Assembly (NCBI RefSeq): GCF_002198115.1
Contig: NZ_NGNR01000002.1
Coordinates: forward strand, 417,558 to 481,557
Direction: 5' to 3'
From: Robiginitalea sediminis
GTDB lineage: Bacteria; Bacteroidota; Bacteroidia; Flavobacteriales; Flavobacteriaceae
DNA length: 64,000 bases
Position 1 is the stretch's first letter; the number at the start of each line of letters is the position of its first letter. This document shows positions 1 through 8,929 of the stretch, in pieces. Under the pieces are notes generated by a model. It worked only from the letters and a program-made list of their open reading frames with translations. It had not been told where the DNA came from and ran no database searches. The position numbers were made by a program, and so were the translations under genes.

Positions 1-89
1 ACCCCCAGTTCCTGGGAGAGCAGGCGGGCCCTGCCCGGGCCCACGCCTTTCAGGAAGGTAATCTCGGTATGCAGGCGCTGGGGATGCAT
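1..89 (-). CDS. recG: RecG ATP-dependent DNA helicase, N-terminal fragment (runs off the window)
   Basis: RecG is the branch-migrating helicase that reverses stalled forks and processes Holliday junctions in the cytoplasm. Only the first 29 or so codons are present. They start at the ATG at 89 and contain the stretch TFLKGVGPGRARLLSQELG, which matches the wedge-domain start seen in Bacteroidota RecG ('...LKGVGPxRAxLLxxELGI'). The rest lies left of the window. A good promoter lies at 94-124 and would place the transcript start almost on the ATG, so the message may be nearly leaderless. The call rests on a short stretch but the pattern is characteristic. Confidence 0.8.
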   Translation of the reverse strand, partial: MHPQRLHTEITFLKGVGPGRARLLSQELG

Positions 90-93
90 CGGT

Positions 94-124
94 CTAAATT
101 ACGCCTTACCCCATACCCATGCAA
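94..124 (-). promoter_or_regulatory. Bacteroidota-type promoter for recG
   Basis: Read on the minus strand: TTG at 124-122, exactly 20 bases, then TAATTTAG at 101-94. The family consensus is TTG-N(17-23)-TAnnTTTG, so only one base of the -7 element deviates. The predicted start is around position 89, at or beside the recG ATG. Confidence 0.5.
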
Positions 125-135
125 CCGCCATTGCC

Positions 136-143
136 TAAATTTG
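136..143 (+). promoter_or_regulatory. Possible -7 element (TAAATTTG) for the M1 peptidase gene
   Basis: TAAATTTG is an exact match to TAnnTTTG and lies 26 bases before the ATG at 169. No TTG is found 17-23 bases upstream, so the -33 element would be degenerate. It lies in the short divergent region shared with recG. Confidence 0.35.
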
Positions 144-168
144 GATTGGATTTTGATGTGCAACTGGT

Positions 169-2250
169 ATGCGAAACCTCTTTAGAATATCCCTGAGCTT
201 GTTTGGCCTGGCCCTTGCGGCAGCCCAGCCTCCTGCGCCAGATTTCCTCAGTGCCGGTATCCATATCCGCCCCTTTCCCGAGTCTGACTCCCTGGCAGGA
301 CGGGTGCGCTTTATCTTCAGGACCCTGCCGGGGTCTGATAGTTTGCGGATCGATGCCCGGGACATGGCCCTGTCCCGCGTGGTCCTTCAGGGCAGGGAAG
401 TGGCCTATGCATACAGTGGAAGGGTCTTGCGCCTTTCGGCCCCGGATGCTCCCGGGGAGTATGAGTTGGAAATTGAATACGGGACCCGACCTTCCCAAGC
501 GGTCTATTTCCTCGGCTGGAAGGATTCCATCCCCTGGAACGAACAAGTGTGGACCCAGGGGCAGGGGAAGTATACCAGCCATTGGGTACCCAGTTTCGAC
601 GATATGACCGAGAAGCTGGTTTTTTCCCTTACCATCGACTTTCCACAGGAATACCAGGTCATTGCAAACGGAAAATTGCTGGGAACCCGGGACAAAGGAG
701 GAATCCGCACCTGGGAGTACCGTATGGAAAAACCCATGAGCAGCTACCTGCTGGCCTTTGCTGCTGGGCATTTCCAGTACTTTGAAGGCACTTCTTCCAG
801 TGGGGTTCCGCTAAAACTCTTTTTCCCGCCCGGGCGGGACCTGGAGGCCGCGCGCGCCTATGCCCATACCCGGGAGGTCTTTGACTTCCTCGAAAAGGAA
901 ATCGGGGTACCGTACCCCTGGCAGAACTACAAGCAGGTCCCCCTTCACGATTTCATCTATGCAGGCATGGAGAATACGGGCACCACGTTCTTTTCGGACC
1001 GGTTCCTGACCGATTCGCTGGGCCCTGCCTCCCGGGATTATCTAAACGTAAACGCCCATGAACTGGCCCACCAGTGGTTTGGCAACCTGGTTACGGAAAC
1101 CGACGGGGGGCAGCACTGGCTCCACGAGGGGTTTGCTACCTACTATGCCCACAGGGCTACCGCCCGGATCCGGGGAGGGGAGGAGTTTTACTGGACCTTA
1201 CTTGGAACGGCTTATTCCCTCCGGGAACTGGATAGCAGCGGGGATGGGAAATCTCTGCTGGACCCGGGAGCCGGAAGCCTCGTCTTTTATGAAAAGGGGG
1301 CCTGGGCCCTCTTCGCGTTGCAGCAGGCCATGGGGGAGGAGGCCTTCCGGGCGGGAATGAAACTATTCCTTCAAAAATATGCCTATGGAAATGCCACGGT
1401 AGACCAGCTTCTGGAGGCCATGGCATCGAATACCTCAAAATCGCTGGACGCTTTTCGGCAGACATGGCTGGAGGCCTCCGGCTTTCCCATGGCAGAGGCA
1501 GAAACCTTGCTGGAGGGCAGCAGTCCGTCGGTGGCCCGTTTCCTGGAATTCAGAAGGCGGGATTCCCTGGAGCGTAATGACCCTGGGGTTCTCAACGCCT
1601 ACTGGGAGCGGGACACCCTGGAGCCGTACCGCGCAGCCTTACTCGGGGCCTATAGCGGGAGATTGGAGGAAGCCTTATTTCAGATGGCTTCGGAAGATGG
1701 CCGACCCAGGGTGGCCAGGGCACTTCTGGACCGTATTACAGGGACGGAACCCTGGATGCAGCCTTACCTGGAAGCCTTTTTGGATGCCCCGGACTATAAT
1801 CTGCGGGAGACGGCCTTGTTCTGGGCCTGGCAGGGGTATCCGGAGTCCAGGCATGACCTCCTGCGAAAGGCGGCTTCAAATGGTACCCTGGGGGACCTGC
1901 AGGTCCGGCAACTGTGGTGGTTGCTCGCGCTTTACAGCGAATACGATACGGAGGCGGCCCGGGTCGGGTACCTGACTGCCCTGAGGGAAACCACCGCCCC
2001 GCACCACAACCGGGAAATCAGGGAGAATGCCCTGCGGATGCTTCACAGGGCTGGTGCCCTCAATGGCGAGAACCTGGCAGACTTGGTAGTGGCTACTGAA
2101 CATTATGCCTGGCAATTCAAACTGTATGCCCGCCGGCTGCTGGACACCCTTTTGGAAGATCCGGAAGGTAGGGACTTCTGGCTGTCTCTTGGCAACAGGT
2201 TCCCCGCGGCATCTTTTCCGTATTTTCACGCCAAACTGCGGGAACTATGA
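169..2250 (+). CDS. Secreted M1 family zinc aminopeptidase
   Basis: A gluzincin aminopeptidase that removes N-terminal residues from peptides, probably in the periplasm or at the outer membrane. The 693-residue product begins with a signal peptide (hydrophobic residues 5-19, then AAAQPP). It has the M1 exopeptidase motif GMEN at about 266-269 and the zinc site HELAH at 297-301, with the third ligand Glu320 in WLHEGFATYY. This is the expected HExxH-X18-E spacing. The C-terminal 300 residues are helical and resemble the ARM-like domain of M1 enzymes. The stop codon overlaps the next gene as ATGA, so the two are translationally coupled. Substrate specificity cannot be read from the sequence. Confidence 0.9.
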   Translation: MRNLFRISLSLFGLALAAAQPPAPDFLSAGIHIRPFPESDSLAGRVRFIFRTLPGSDSLRIDARDMALSRVVLQGREVAYAYSGRVLRLSAPDAPGEYELEIEYGTRPSQAVYFLGWKDSIPWNEQVWTQGQGKYTSHWVPSFDDMTEKLVFSLTIDFPQEYQVIANGKLLGTRDKGGIRTWEYRMEKPMSSYLLAFAAGHFQYFEGTSSSGVPLKLFFPPGRDLEAARAYAHTREVFDFLEKEIGVPYPWQNYKQVPLHDFIYAGMENTGTTFFSDRFLTDSLGPASRDYLNVNAHELAHQWFGNLVTETDGGQHWLHEGFATYYAHRATARIRGGEEFYWTLLGTAYSLRELDSSGDGKSLLDPGAGSLVFYEKGAWALFALQQAMGEEAFRAGMKLFLQKYAYGNATVDQLLEAMASNTSKSLDAFRQTWLEASGFPMAEAETLLEGSSPSVARFLEFRRRDSLERNDPGVLNAYWERDTLEPYRAALLGAYSGRLEEALFQMASEDGRPRVARALLDRITGTEPWMQPYLEAFLDAPDYNLRETALFWAWQGYPESRHDLLRKAASNGTLGDLQVRQLWWLLALYSEYDTEAARVGYLTALRETTAPHHNREIRENALRMLHRAGALNGENLADLVVATEHYAWQFKLYARRLLDTLLEDPEGRDFWLSLGNRFPAASFPYFHAKLREL

Positions 2251-3152
2251 AAGCACTGGTTATCTCGGGAGGGGGAAGCAAGGGGGCCTTTGCAGGGGGG
2301 GTGGCCCAGCACCTTATCCAGGATTTGGGAAACCGGTACGACCTGTACCTGGGGACCTCTACCGGAAGTTTATTGATCCCCCATCTGGCCCTGGGCGATA
2401 TCCCCAAAGTAAGGCATGCCTATACCTCGGTTAACCAGGAAAGTATCTTCAGTCGGCGTCCCTTTACCATTCAGCGCAAGCACGGGACCGCATCCATCGG
2501 GATTAACCACTGGAACGTGGTACAAAACTTTTTAAGGGGGAGCAAGACCTTCGGGGAAAGCCACAACCTGTTGCAGCTTATCCGCAGGACCCTGACCCCT
2601 GAGGAGTTCCAGACGTTGAAAGAAGGAGCTTCCGACCTGCTGGTGACGGTTTCCAACCTGTCCTTAAACCAGGTGGAGTACAAGTCCCTCCGCGATTTCG
2701 ATTACGACGAGTTTTGCGAGTGGATCTGGATTTCCTGTAATTACACCCCGTTTATGAGCCTGGTCCGCAAAAATGGCTGCGACTACGCCGATGGGGGTCT
2801 GGGTTGTATTGTACCTATAGAGGAGGCCATCCGGCGCGGGGCTACGGAGGTGGATGCCATCGTCCTGCATACGGAGGTCACCCAGCTTAACCGCATGCCC
2901 TCCCGCAACGCCTTTTCCCTGCTAACCAATATGTTTGCCTTTATGCTGGATAGGATCGAGCAGCAGAATATCAAAATCGGGAAATTTGTGGCCAACCAGC
3001 ACGATGCCATCATCAACTTTTACTATACCCCAACGGTACTTACTACCAACTCCCTGATCTTCGACCGGGAGCAGATGACGCAGTGGTGGGAGCGGGGGAG
3101 GCAGTATGCGGCTTCCAAGTCCGGGCGGACCAGTCCGCTGGAACCGGAATAG
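2247..3152 (+). CDS. Patatin-like phospholipase
   Basis: A serine lipid acyl hydrolase with a Ser-Asp dyad. The oxyanion loop GGGSKG is at residues 8-13, the nucleophile elbow GTSTG at 36-40 (Ser38), and the catalytic Asp sits in YADGGLG at about 182. All core patatin features are therefore intact. There is no signal peptide, so the 301-residue enzyme is probably cytoplasmic, like the RssA/YlbK type. It overlaps the upstream M1 peptidase gene by four bases and meets the minus-strand gene at 3159 tail to tail. Lipid substrate unknown. Confidence 0.9.
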   Translation: MKALVISGGGSKGAFAGGVAQHLIQDLGNRYDLYLGTSTGSLLIPHLALGDIPKVRHAYTSVNQESIFSRRPFTIQRKHGTASIGINHWNVVQNFLRGSKTFGESHNLLQLIRRTLTPEEFQTLKEGASDLLVTVSNLSLNQVEYKSLRDFDYDEFCEWIWISCNYTPFMSLVRKNGCDYADGGLGCIVPIEEAIRRGATEVDAIVLHTEVTQLNRMPSRNAFSLLTNMFAFMLDRIEQQNIKIGKFVANQHDAIINFYYTPTVLTTNSLIFDREQMTQWWERGRQYAASKSGRTSPLEPE

Positions 3153-3158
3153 CTCAGG

Positions 3159-3677
3159 CTACCAGAGTTCCCCGATCTCTTTTTTCACGAATGAGAGGGC
3201 GGTGGCGGAGGGGGAGGCTTTCTCCATGGACTCGTTGAGGATATCCTCCCGCAGTTTGTCTGCGGAATCCGTTTCGCTCAGGGCGGCTTTGCGGATGGCC
3301 TGGATCGTAGCGTTCTTGGCTGCCTTGATCACATTCCAGCATTCATCCGACATATAGATCTGCTGGGAGAGGTTGTGCTCAAATTCATTTTCAATGGAGC
3401 GGATTAACAGGTTTTCGTAATCCGATTTATCTGCCGATTTCGGGCCAACGCGGACCACAAGGCTGGGGATGGAAATACGTTCCAGGAAAAGCGCCATCCG
3501 CTCGTAGGCCTGCAGCCTTATAGGCAGGGCGTTCTTCTGGCTGTCCTTTTGCAGGAGGAACCTGCGGCGCCCGTCCTCGTTTCGGGTATGCAGTCTGAAA
3601 AAATAAAAGGCCACGGCCCCAGTCACCACGGCGGGAAGTAAAAAAGCGAATAATTGAAAGATATCGTCTCCGGACAT
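3159..3677 (-). CDS. Small membrane-anchored protein of unknown function
   Basis: The product has 172 residues from the ATG at 3677. The frame stays open to 3725, but the internal ATG places a clean transmembrane helix (residues about 8-24) right at the N-terminus and is preferred. After the helix come basic residues and a long, mostly helical cytoplasmic domain with many charged residues. I recognise no catalytic motif. The architecture resembles small flavobacterial conserved membrane proteins of unassigned function. It is the last gene of the minus-strand run that starts with the DsrE-like gene at 6420. Confidence 0.7.
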   Translation of the reverse strand: MSGDDIFQLFAFLLPAVVTGAVAFYFFRLHTRNEDGRRRFLLQKDSQKNALPIRLQAYERMALFLERISIPSLVVRVGPKSADKSDYENLLIRSIENEFEHNLSQQIYMSDECWNVIKAAKNATIQAIRKAALSETDSADKLREDILNESMEKASPSATALSFVKKEIGELW

Positions 3678-3765
3678 ATCAGGGTTTAGGTTTGGTTTTG
3701 GAAACAAAACGGAGGATTGGATCAAAAAGTATATCCACCCCTGCCGATCTGGCCTCCGGACCCGG

Positions 3766-4551
3766 TTATTGCTTTATTTCAGCCTTAACATCCCGGTAGA
3801 AGGCCCTGTAATCCGGGTGCAGCATCACATCTACCCCCTCGCTGAAATTCCCGTCACGCCCCCTTGCGCTCATTCGCGATGCGGCTATGCCATGGTTGTC
3901 TCTCAGGGCATTCATCACCGCAGTACCCTGCCGGGCTGCCAGGGCAATGTCCCCGGTCATGGAGAGTCCTTCGACGGTTACCCCCAGCTGAGGGTGGGCT
4001 TTGACCAAAGTGGCGATCCCGGCCAGCCACCCGGCGGCACCTTCGGTGAGTTCCGTGTTTGTATCGCCCCCGAAGAGCTGGTCCAGGGTTCCGGATATCA
4101 CCAGGCTCCCTCCGGCTGCCTTCAGCTGGGCATCGGGCCCCAGGGTTTTCTTGGCATCGGTAAGCAGGGCAATGATGGTGGAATCGTTACGGCCGAGGGT
4201 CTCCATGATCCCTCTCAGTTCTGCCTCCCGCGCTTCGAGAGAGGCCAGGGCCTGATTCAGGGATTCGTTGTTTTTGTTAGAGACCTGTGCAAAACTGTTC
4301 AGGTTCTTCAAAAGGGTATTGTTGGCATCCTTCAGTTCCCGGACCTGGACCTCGTAGGAGGCTGCCTCGGCCTTGCTTGCACTTTCCCTGCGCTGCGCCT
4401 GGTTCACCGCCTCCTCCAGATCCCGGATCCGGGCGTTCAACGTGTCGATTTCCGCCAGGAGATCGCTGCGGCGCTGCCCGTGTAGTCCTGTAGAAAACAG
4501 GAGGGTGAAGAGGAAGAGCAACGAGGGTCCGAACGTGTATAAATACTTCAT
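3766..4551 (-). CDS. Secreted coiled-coil protein with a degenerate OmpA-like C-terminal domain
   Basis: 261 residues: a signal peptide at 1-25 (ending HGQ), a long heptad-rich coiled coil from about 28 to 130, then a domain of about 110 residues with the OmpA/MotB layout. That layout shows as a low-complexity beta start, the strand 'LGVTVEGLS', the helix 'ALAARQGTAVMNALRD' and the strand 'SRMSARGRDG'. The peptidoglycan-contacting signature (GHTD...RA...R) is not conserved: EGLSMTG replaces EGHTD. Peptidoglycan binding is therefore doubtful. Compare the intact OmpA lipoprotein at 10514-11377. Probably periplasmic. Confidence 0.75.
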   Translation of the reverse strand: MKYLYTFGPSLLFLFTLLFSTGLHGQRRSDLLAEIDTLNARIRDLEEAVNQAQRRESASKAEAASYEVQVRELKDANNTLLKNLNSFAQVSNKNNESLNQALASLEAREAELRGIMETLGRNDSTIIALLTDAKKTLGPDAQLKAAGGSLVISGTLDQLFGGDTNTELTEGAAGWLAGIATLVKAHPQLGVTVEGLSMTGDIALAARQGTAVMNALRDNHGIAASRMSARGRDGNFSEGVDVMLHPDYRAFYRDVKAEIKQ

Positions 4552-4583
4552 GAGCGCTTGGTTTTCTCCCGCAAATATAGGGC

Positions 4584-5864
4584 CTACTTCCCGGTATTCA
4601 TGTAATCCAGGGTCAATTCAGTAAGGGCTTTTACCCCGAGGAGCAGCCCGCTGTCATCTATCATAAAATCCGGGGTATGGTGCGGGAAGGATTCCTGGTT
4701 TCCGGGGGTCATCCCGCCCAGAAAAAAGAAGAACCCGGGGGCCTTCTTCTGGAAATAGGAAAAATCTTCCGCTCCGGTAACTGCCTTCTGGGAAACGACC
4801 TGGTTAGTTCCGGCCACCCGTTGAAGCGTGGGGAGCATCTGGTCTACCAGGGCAGGGTCGTTAAATGTGATTTCGGTGGCATCGCGGATTTCCACGCTGG
4901 CCTCCCCCCCGTACGCACGGGCAATATCGGCGACCATTTCCTTCATCCTGCGGTTGATGTGATCTTTCATGTCGTAGTCCAGGGTGCGGATGGTGCCGAT
5001 CATTTCGGCGGACTCCGGGATAATATTGAAACGCACCCCGCTGGTGATCTTGCCCACGGTAATCACGGCAGCCTCATTGGTAAGGTTGGATTCCCGGCTG
5101 ATGATGGTTTGCAGCCCGTCGATGATCTTGGCGCTGATCAGGATGGGGTCCACCCCGGACCAGGGCTGGGAGCCATGGCTCTGTTTGCCCTTCACCCGGA
5201 TGGTAAAACTCTGGGCCGCCGCCATGGTGCCGCCGGACTTGTAGCGGATCATCCCCACAGGGGTCTGGGAATTGATGTGGAGGCCAAAGATGGCATCCAC
5301 CTTCGGGTTATCCATAACCCCTTCTTTAACCATAAGCAGGGCACCGCCTTCCTCCCCAACGGGCGGGCCTTCCTCAGCCGGCTGGAAAATAAATTTGACA
5401 GAACCCCGCAGCTGGTCCCTGTTTTTAGAGAGGACTTCTGCGGCCCCCATCAGGATGGCTACGTGGGTATCGTGCCCGCAGGCGTGCATGACGCCTACCT
5501 CTTGCCCGTTGAATTCCCCGGTAACTGTAGATTTAAAAGGGAGGTCATTGCGCTCGGTTACCGGCAGGGCGTCCATATCGGCCCGGAGGGCCACAACGGG
5601 CCCCGGCTTGCTGCCTTTTAATAACCCAACAACCCCGGTATGGGCCACCCCGGTCTGCACCTCAATTCCCAGGGATTCGAGGTGGGCGGCCACTTTAGCC
5701 GCTGTTTTGAATTCCCGGTTGGAGAGTTCCGGGTTTTGGTGGATATCCCGGCGCCATTCCACTACCTTGGGTTCTACTTCGGCATAGGCCTTGTCCAGGC
5801 CTTTGGTTTGAGCGTTAAGGCCACAAACAGCCAGGGTTGCTACGAGGATAAACGTGTTTCTCAT
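4584..5864 (-). CDS. Secreted M20 family amidohydrolase (N-acyl-amino-acid / hippurate hydrolase type)
   Basis: A metal-dependent amidohydrolase that cleaves N-acyl amino acids or related amides. The 426-residue protein has a signal peptide (residues 1-18, ending NAQ), the metal-site region RADMDALPV at 94-102, HACGHDTH at 127-134 with the metal Cys and His, and the catalytic glutamates in AEEG at 163-166. These are diagnostic of the M20D subgroup (HipO/IAA-amino acid hydrolase-like). It sits 10 bases after the DsrE-like gene and 32 bases before the coiled-coil protein, so it is probably co-transcribed with them. Export is unusual for E. coli-type members but common in Bacteroidota. Confidence 0.88.
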   Translation of the reverse strand: MRNTFILVATLAVCGLNAQTKGLDKAYAEVEPKVVEWRRDIHQNPELSNREFKTAAKVAAHLESLGIEVQTGVAHTGVVGLLKGSKPGPVVALRADMDALPVTERNDLPFKSTVTGEFNGQEVGVMHACGHDTHVAILMGAAEVLSKNRDQLRGSVKFIFQPAEEGPPVGEEGGALLMVKEGVMDNPKVDAIFGLHINSQTPVGMIRYKSGGTMAAAQSFTIRVKGKQSHGSQPWSGVDPILISAKIIDGLQTIISRESNLTNEAAVITVGKITSGVRFNIIPESAEMIGTIRTLDYDMKDHINRRMKEMVADIARAYGGEASVEIRDATEITFNDPALVDQMLPTLQRVAGTNQVVSQKAVTGAEDFSYFQKKAPGFFFFLGGMTPGNQESFPHHTPDFMIDDSGLLLGVKALTELTLDYMNTGK

Positions 5865-5874
5865 GGGGTTGGTT

Positions 5875-6420
5875 TTAGAATTTTATAAGTCTGTAGCCCT
5901 CATCCTGCAGTTGGATCAGAGCGGTCATGGCAGAGAGGGATAACTCCACGCCCTCAAGGGTTTTCGATAGGGGGACGCCCCGGGAGTACGAGGACTGTCC
6001 GCAGAGGATGACCCTGCCGCCGGCTTCCATAAGAGCCGCCAGTAGCGGGGCATTGGGGTTGTCTACCCCGAATTGTTCGCGGTATATTTCGGTCTTCAGC
6101 AAGTCCGGCGTCGCTTTGTTGTGGACCACCAGGACCACTTCCAGTTGGGCTGCAGGAACGCCGGCGCGCATGTGCATATTCAGGAACCGGACCGCCGTCT
6201 CCATCCAGGGGTTAACCGCTGCCGGGTCTTCCGGGCTGTTCATTACGTCAATAACGGCACGGAAAGTGGCGTTGGTGTCTGTTGGGTATGTGGCATCCGG
6301 CACTTCCCAAACGGCGCCATACCCGTAGACGGCTGGGCCATCTGCCTTCACTTGGCCTGAAAGGGTTCCGGAAAGCAATCCTCCGAGGACCAGTAAACCA
6401 CAGCGCGTAAAAAATCTCAT
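5875..6420 (-). CDS. Exported DsrE/DsrF-like protein
   Basis: 181 residues with an N-terminal signal peptide (hydrophobic 8-20, ending SGQ). It has the DsrE-like alternating beta-alpha pattern: 'RAVIDVMN', 'QLEVVLVVHNKA', then 'GGRVILCGQSSYSRGV' with a single conserved cysteine. Cytoplasmic DsrE proteins relay persulfide sulfur, and the exported single-Cys form is common in Bacteroidota with unclear function. It is the first gene of the minus-strand run 6420-3159. A role with the adjacent amidohydrolase is possible but is only inferred from position. Confidence 0.8.
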   Translation of the reverse strand: MRFFTRCGLLVLGGLLSGTLSGQVKADGPAVYGYGAVWEVPDATYPTDTNATFRAVIDVMNSPEDPAAVNPWMETAVRFLNMHMRAGVPAAQLEVVLVVHNKATPDLLKTEIYREQFGVDNPNAPLLAALMEAGGRVILCGQSSYSRGVPLSKTLEGVELSLSAMTALIQLQDEGYRLIKF

Positions 6421-6503
6421 AGGCCGTTTGGGGTTAAGCGTTAAAGATATTCAAATTGGAGGTTTCCGGAAATACATTGTTTATAACTCGGGCAGGACAG
6501 GGT

Positions 6504-6534
6504 TTGAGGTTGCAGTGGATAATACCTAAATTCA
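6504..6534 (+). promoter_or_regulatory. Probable promoter for the UvrD-family helicase gene
   Basis: TTTG ending at 6506, then 20 bases, then TAAATTCA at 6527-6534. The -33 element and spacing are ideal. The -7 element matches TAnnTT but not the final TG. The predicted start near 6539 leaves a leader of about 17 bases. Confidence 0.4.
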
Positions 6535-6542
6535 CGGTTTTA

Positions 6543-6549
6543 AAGGAGA
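6543..6549 (+). promoter_or_regulatory. Strong Shine-Dalgarno-like site (AAGGAGA)
   Basis: AAGGAGA lies 6 bases before the ATG at 6556. Strong Shine-Dalgarno sequences are uncommon in Bacteroidota, where AT-rich leaders dominate, so this site helps fix the start codon. Confidence 0.5.
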
Positions 6550-6555
6550 TCGGGC

Positions 6556-8871
6556 ATGTTCCTGGAAGAATTGAATGAAGCACAGAAAGCACCTGTCCTG
6601 CACAAGGACGGCCCCCTGATGGTCATTGCCGGGGCCGGTTCCGGCAAAACCAGGGTGCTTACCTACCGCATCGCCCACCTGATGAACCAGGGGGTAGACG
6701 CCTTTAATATCCTGGCCCTGACCTTTACGAACAAGGCAGCCCGGGAAATGAAAAAACGGATTGCCACCATAGTGGGGGAAGGGGAGGCCAAAAACCTCTG
6801 GATGGGTACCTTCCACTCCATTTTCGCCCGTTTACTGCGCTATGAAGGGGATAAACTCGGTTTTCCCAGTAATTTCACCATTTACGACACCCAGGATTCC
6901 CAGCGCCTGATAGCCTCCATCATCAAGGAAATGGGCCTGGACAAGGACGTCTATAAATTCAAGCAGGTCCAGCAGCGGATCTCCTCCTACAAAAACAGCC
7001 TGATCACCGTACGGGCCTACTTCCAGAACCCGGAGCTGCAGGAGGTTGATGCCATGGCGAAAAGGCCGCGTTTGGGCGAGATCTACCAGAACTACGTGGA
7101 TCGTTGCTTTAAGGCCGGAGCCATGGATTTTGACGACCTGCTGCTGCGCACTAATGAGCTGCTGAACCGATTTCCCGAAGTCCTCTCCAAATACCAGGAG
7201 CGCTTTAAGTACATCCTGGTAGACGAGTACCAGGACACCAACCACTCCCAATACCTTATCGTGAGGGCCCTGGCAGACCGGTACCACAATATCTGTGTCG
7301 TGGGGGACGATGCCCAGAGTATTTATTCCTTCCGGGGCGCCAACATTACAAACATCCTGAACTTCCAAAGGGATTACGACGATGTTGCCGTTTACCGGCT
7401 GGAACAGAATTACAGGTCTACCAAGAATATCGTAGGTGCCGCCAATAGCGTGATCGCCAACAATACCAAGCAACTGGAAAAGGTGGTCTGGACCGCCAAT
7501 GATGAGGGTCCGCTCATCAGGCTTCACCGGAGCCCTACAGATGCAGAGGAAGGCCGGTTTGTGGCCTCGTCCATTTTTGAAAATAAAATGCAGCAGCAAT
7601 TGCCCAACGGGCATTTTGCGGTTTTGTACCGGACCAACTCCCAATCCCGGGCTATCGAAGACGCACTCCGGAAAAAGGACATCCCCTACCGTATTTACGG
7701 GGGGTTGTCCTTCTACCAGCGCAAGGAGATCAAAGATGTTCTGGCCTACCTGCGCCTGATCATCAACCCGGCGGACGAGGAAGCCCTCAAACGGGTCATC
7801 AATTTTCCGGCTCGGGGGATCGGGCAGGCAACGGTCGACAAATTAACAGTGGCTGCCAATGCCAAAGGCGCCACGATCTTCGGGCTCATGGAGCAGCTCG
7901 GGAGCGATTCCCTTGGCTTTAATGCTGGAACCCGGCGCAGGCTCGAGGAATTTGCCAATATGATCCGCAGTTTCCAGATTATGAACCAGCAGGCCGATGC
8001 CTTCACCCTGGCCGAGCACGTGGCCAAGAAGTCCGGGCTTTTGCTGGAGTTTAAAAAGGACGGGACACCGGAAGGCATTGCCCGCATGGAGAATATCGAA
8101 GAGCTCTTGAACGGGATCAAAGACTTTGTTGAGGGCCAGCGGGAGCTGGCAGATGCCAGGGGGGACCTTACGGAATTCCTGGAAGATGTTGCCCTGGCCA
8201 CCGATATGGACAAGGAGGTTGGGGACGAGGACCGGGTGGCCCTGATGACCATCCACCTGGCCAAAGGCCTGGAATTTCCTTACGTGTATATTGTGGGGAT
8301 GGAGGAGGACCTGTTTCCCTCGGCCATGAGTATGAATACGCGGAGCGAATTGGAGGAGGAGCGCAGGCTTTTCTATGTGGCCCTGACCCGGGCAGAAAAG
8401 CAGGCCTACCTGACCTATGCCCAGAACCGGTACCGATGGGGTAAACTCATCGACGCCGAACCAAGCCGCTTTATTCAGGAGATCGACGAGAAGTTTGTTG
8501 AAAACCTGACCCCGGAGGACACTTACCGGTTCCGTCCCCTGCTCAATACGGATATTTTCGGTGAGGTGGATAAAAGCCGGCTGCGCCAGGAAAAGCCCCG
8601 TGCTGGAACCCCGCCATCGGCTAACCGGCCCTCGCCAAACCAGTTGCGCAAATTGCGTAAAATCAAACCCAACCTCGGGGAACCCGAACCTGCTCAGGCA
8701 GCTATCGCCGAACTACAGGAGGGGAGCCAGGTAGACCATTCCCGTTTCGGAAAGGGGACGGTTCTGAAGATTGAAGGCGCCGGCAATGACAAAAAGGCCG
8801 AAATCCGCTTTGAGCAGGGGGACGTAAAGAAACTCCTCCTGCGATTTGCCAAACTCAGGCTCCTGAATTAA
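6556..8871 (+). CDS. uvrD: UvrD/PcrA-type superfamily 1 DNA helicase
   Basis: A 3'-to-5' helicase for nucleotide-excision and mismatch repair and for clearing recombinase from DNA. The 771-residue protein has Walker A GAGSGKT at 26-32, a Q-motif-like start (LNEAQKAPV), the DEAD-like box VDEYQDTN near 222, the motif around DDAQSIYSFRGAN near 255-268, LEQNYRST near 283, VALMTIHLAKGLEFPYVYI near 560-578 and VALTRAEKQAYL near 610. The C-terminal 65 residues form a tudor-like tail (GSQVDHSRFGKGTV...) as in PcrA/UvrD, where it contacts RNA polymerase. All seven helicase motifs are intact. The paralogue cannot be separated into UvrD or PcrA here. Confidence 0.95.
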   Translation: MFLEELNEAQKAPVLHKDGPLMVIAGAGSGKTRVLTYRIAHLMNQGVDAFNILALTFTNKAAREMKKRIATIVGEGEAKNLWMGTFHSIFARLLRYEGDKLGFPSNFTIYDTQDSQRLIASIIKEMGLDKDVYKFKQVQQRISSYKNSLITVRAYFQNPELQEVDAMAKRPRLGEIYQNYVDRCFKAGAMDFDDLLLRTNELLNRFPEVLSKYQERFKYILVDEYQDTNHSQYLIVRALADRYHNICVVGDDAQSIYSFRGANITNILNFQRDYDDVAVYRLEQNYRSTKNIVGAANSVIANNTKQLEKVVWTANDEGPLIRLHRSPTDAEEGRFVASSIFENKMQQQLPNGHFAVLYRTNSQSRAIEDALRKKDIPYRIYGGLSFYQRKEIKDVLAYLRLIINPADEEALKRVINFPARGIGQATVDKLTVAANAKGATIFGLMEQLGSDSLGFNAGTRRRLEEFANMIRSFQIMNQQADAFTLAEHVAKKSGLLLEFKKDGTPEGIARMENIEELLNGIKDFVEGQRELADARGDLTEFLEDVALATDMDKEVGDEDRVALMTIHLAKGLEFPYVYIVGMEEDLFPSAMSMNTRSELEEERRLFYVALTRAEKQAYLTYAQNRYRWGKLIDAEPSRFIQEIDEKFVENLTPEDTYRFRPLLNTDIFGEVDKSRLRQEKPRAGTPPSANRPSPNQLRKLRKIKPNLGEPEPAQAAIAELQEGSQVDHSRFGKGTVLKIEGAGNDKKAEIRFEQGDVKKLLLRFAKLRLLN

Positions 8872-8929
8872 GTCATCCGGAGAAGGATTAGTGAATACGG
8901 CGTATGTGCCTTTACTAAAATATATTAGT

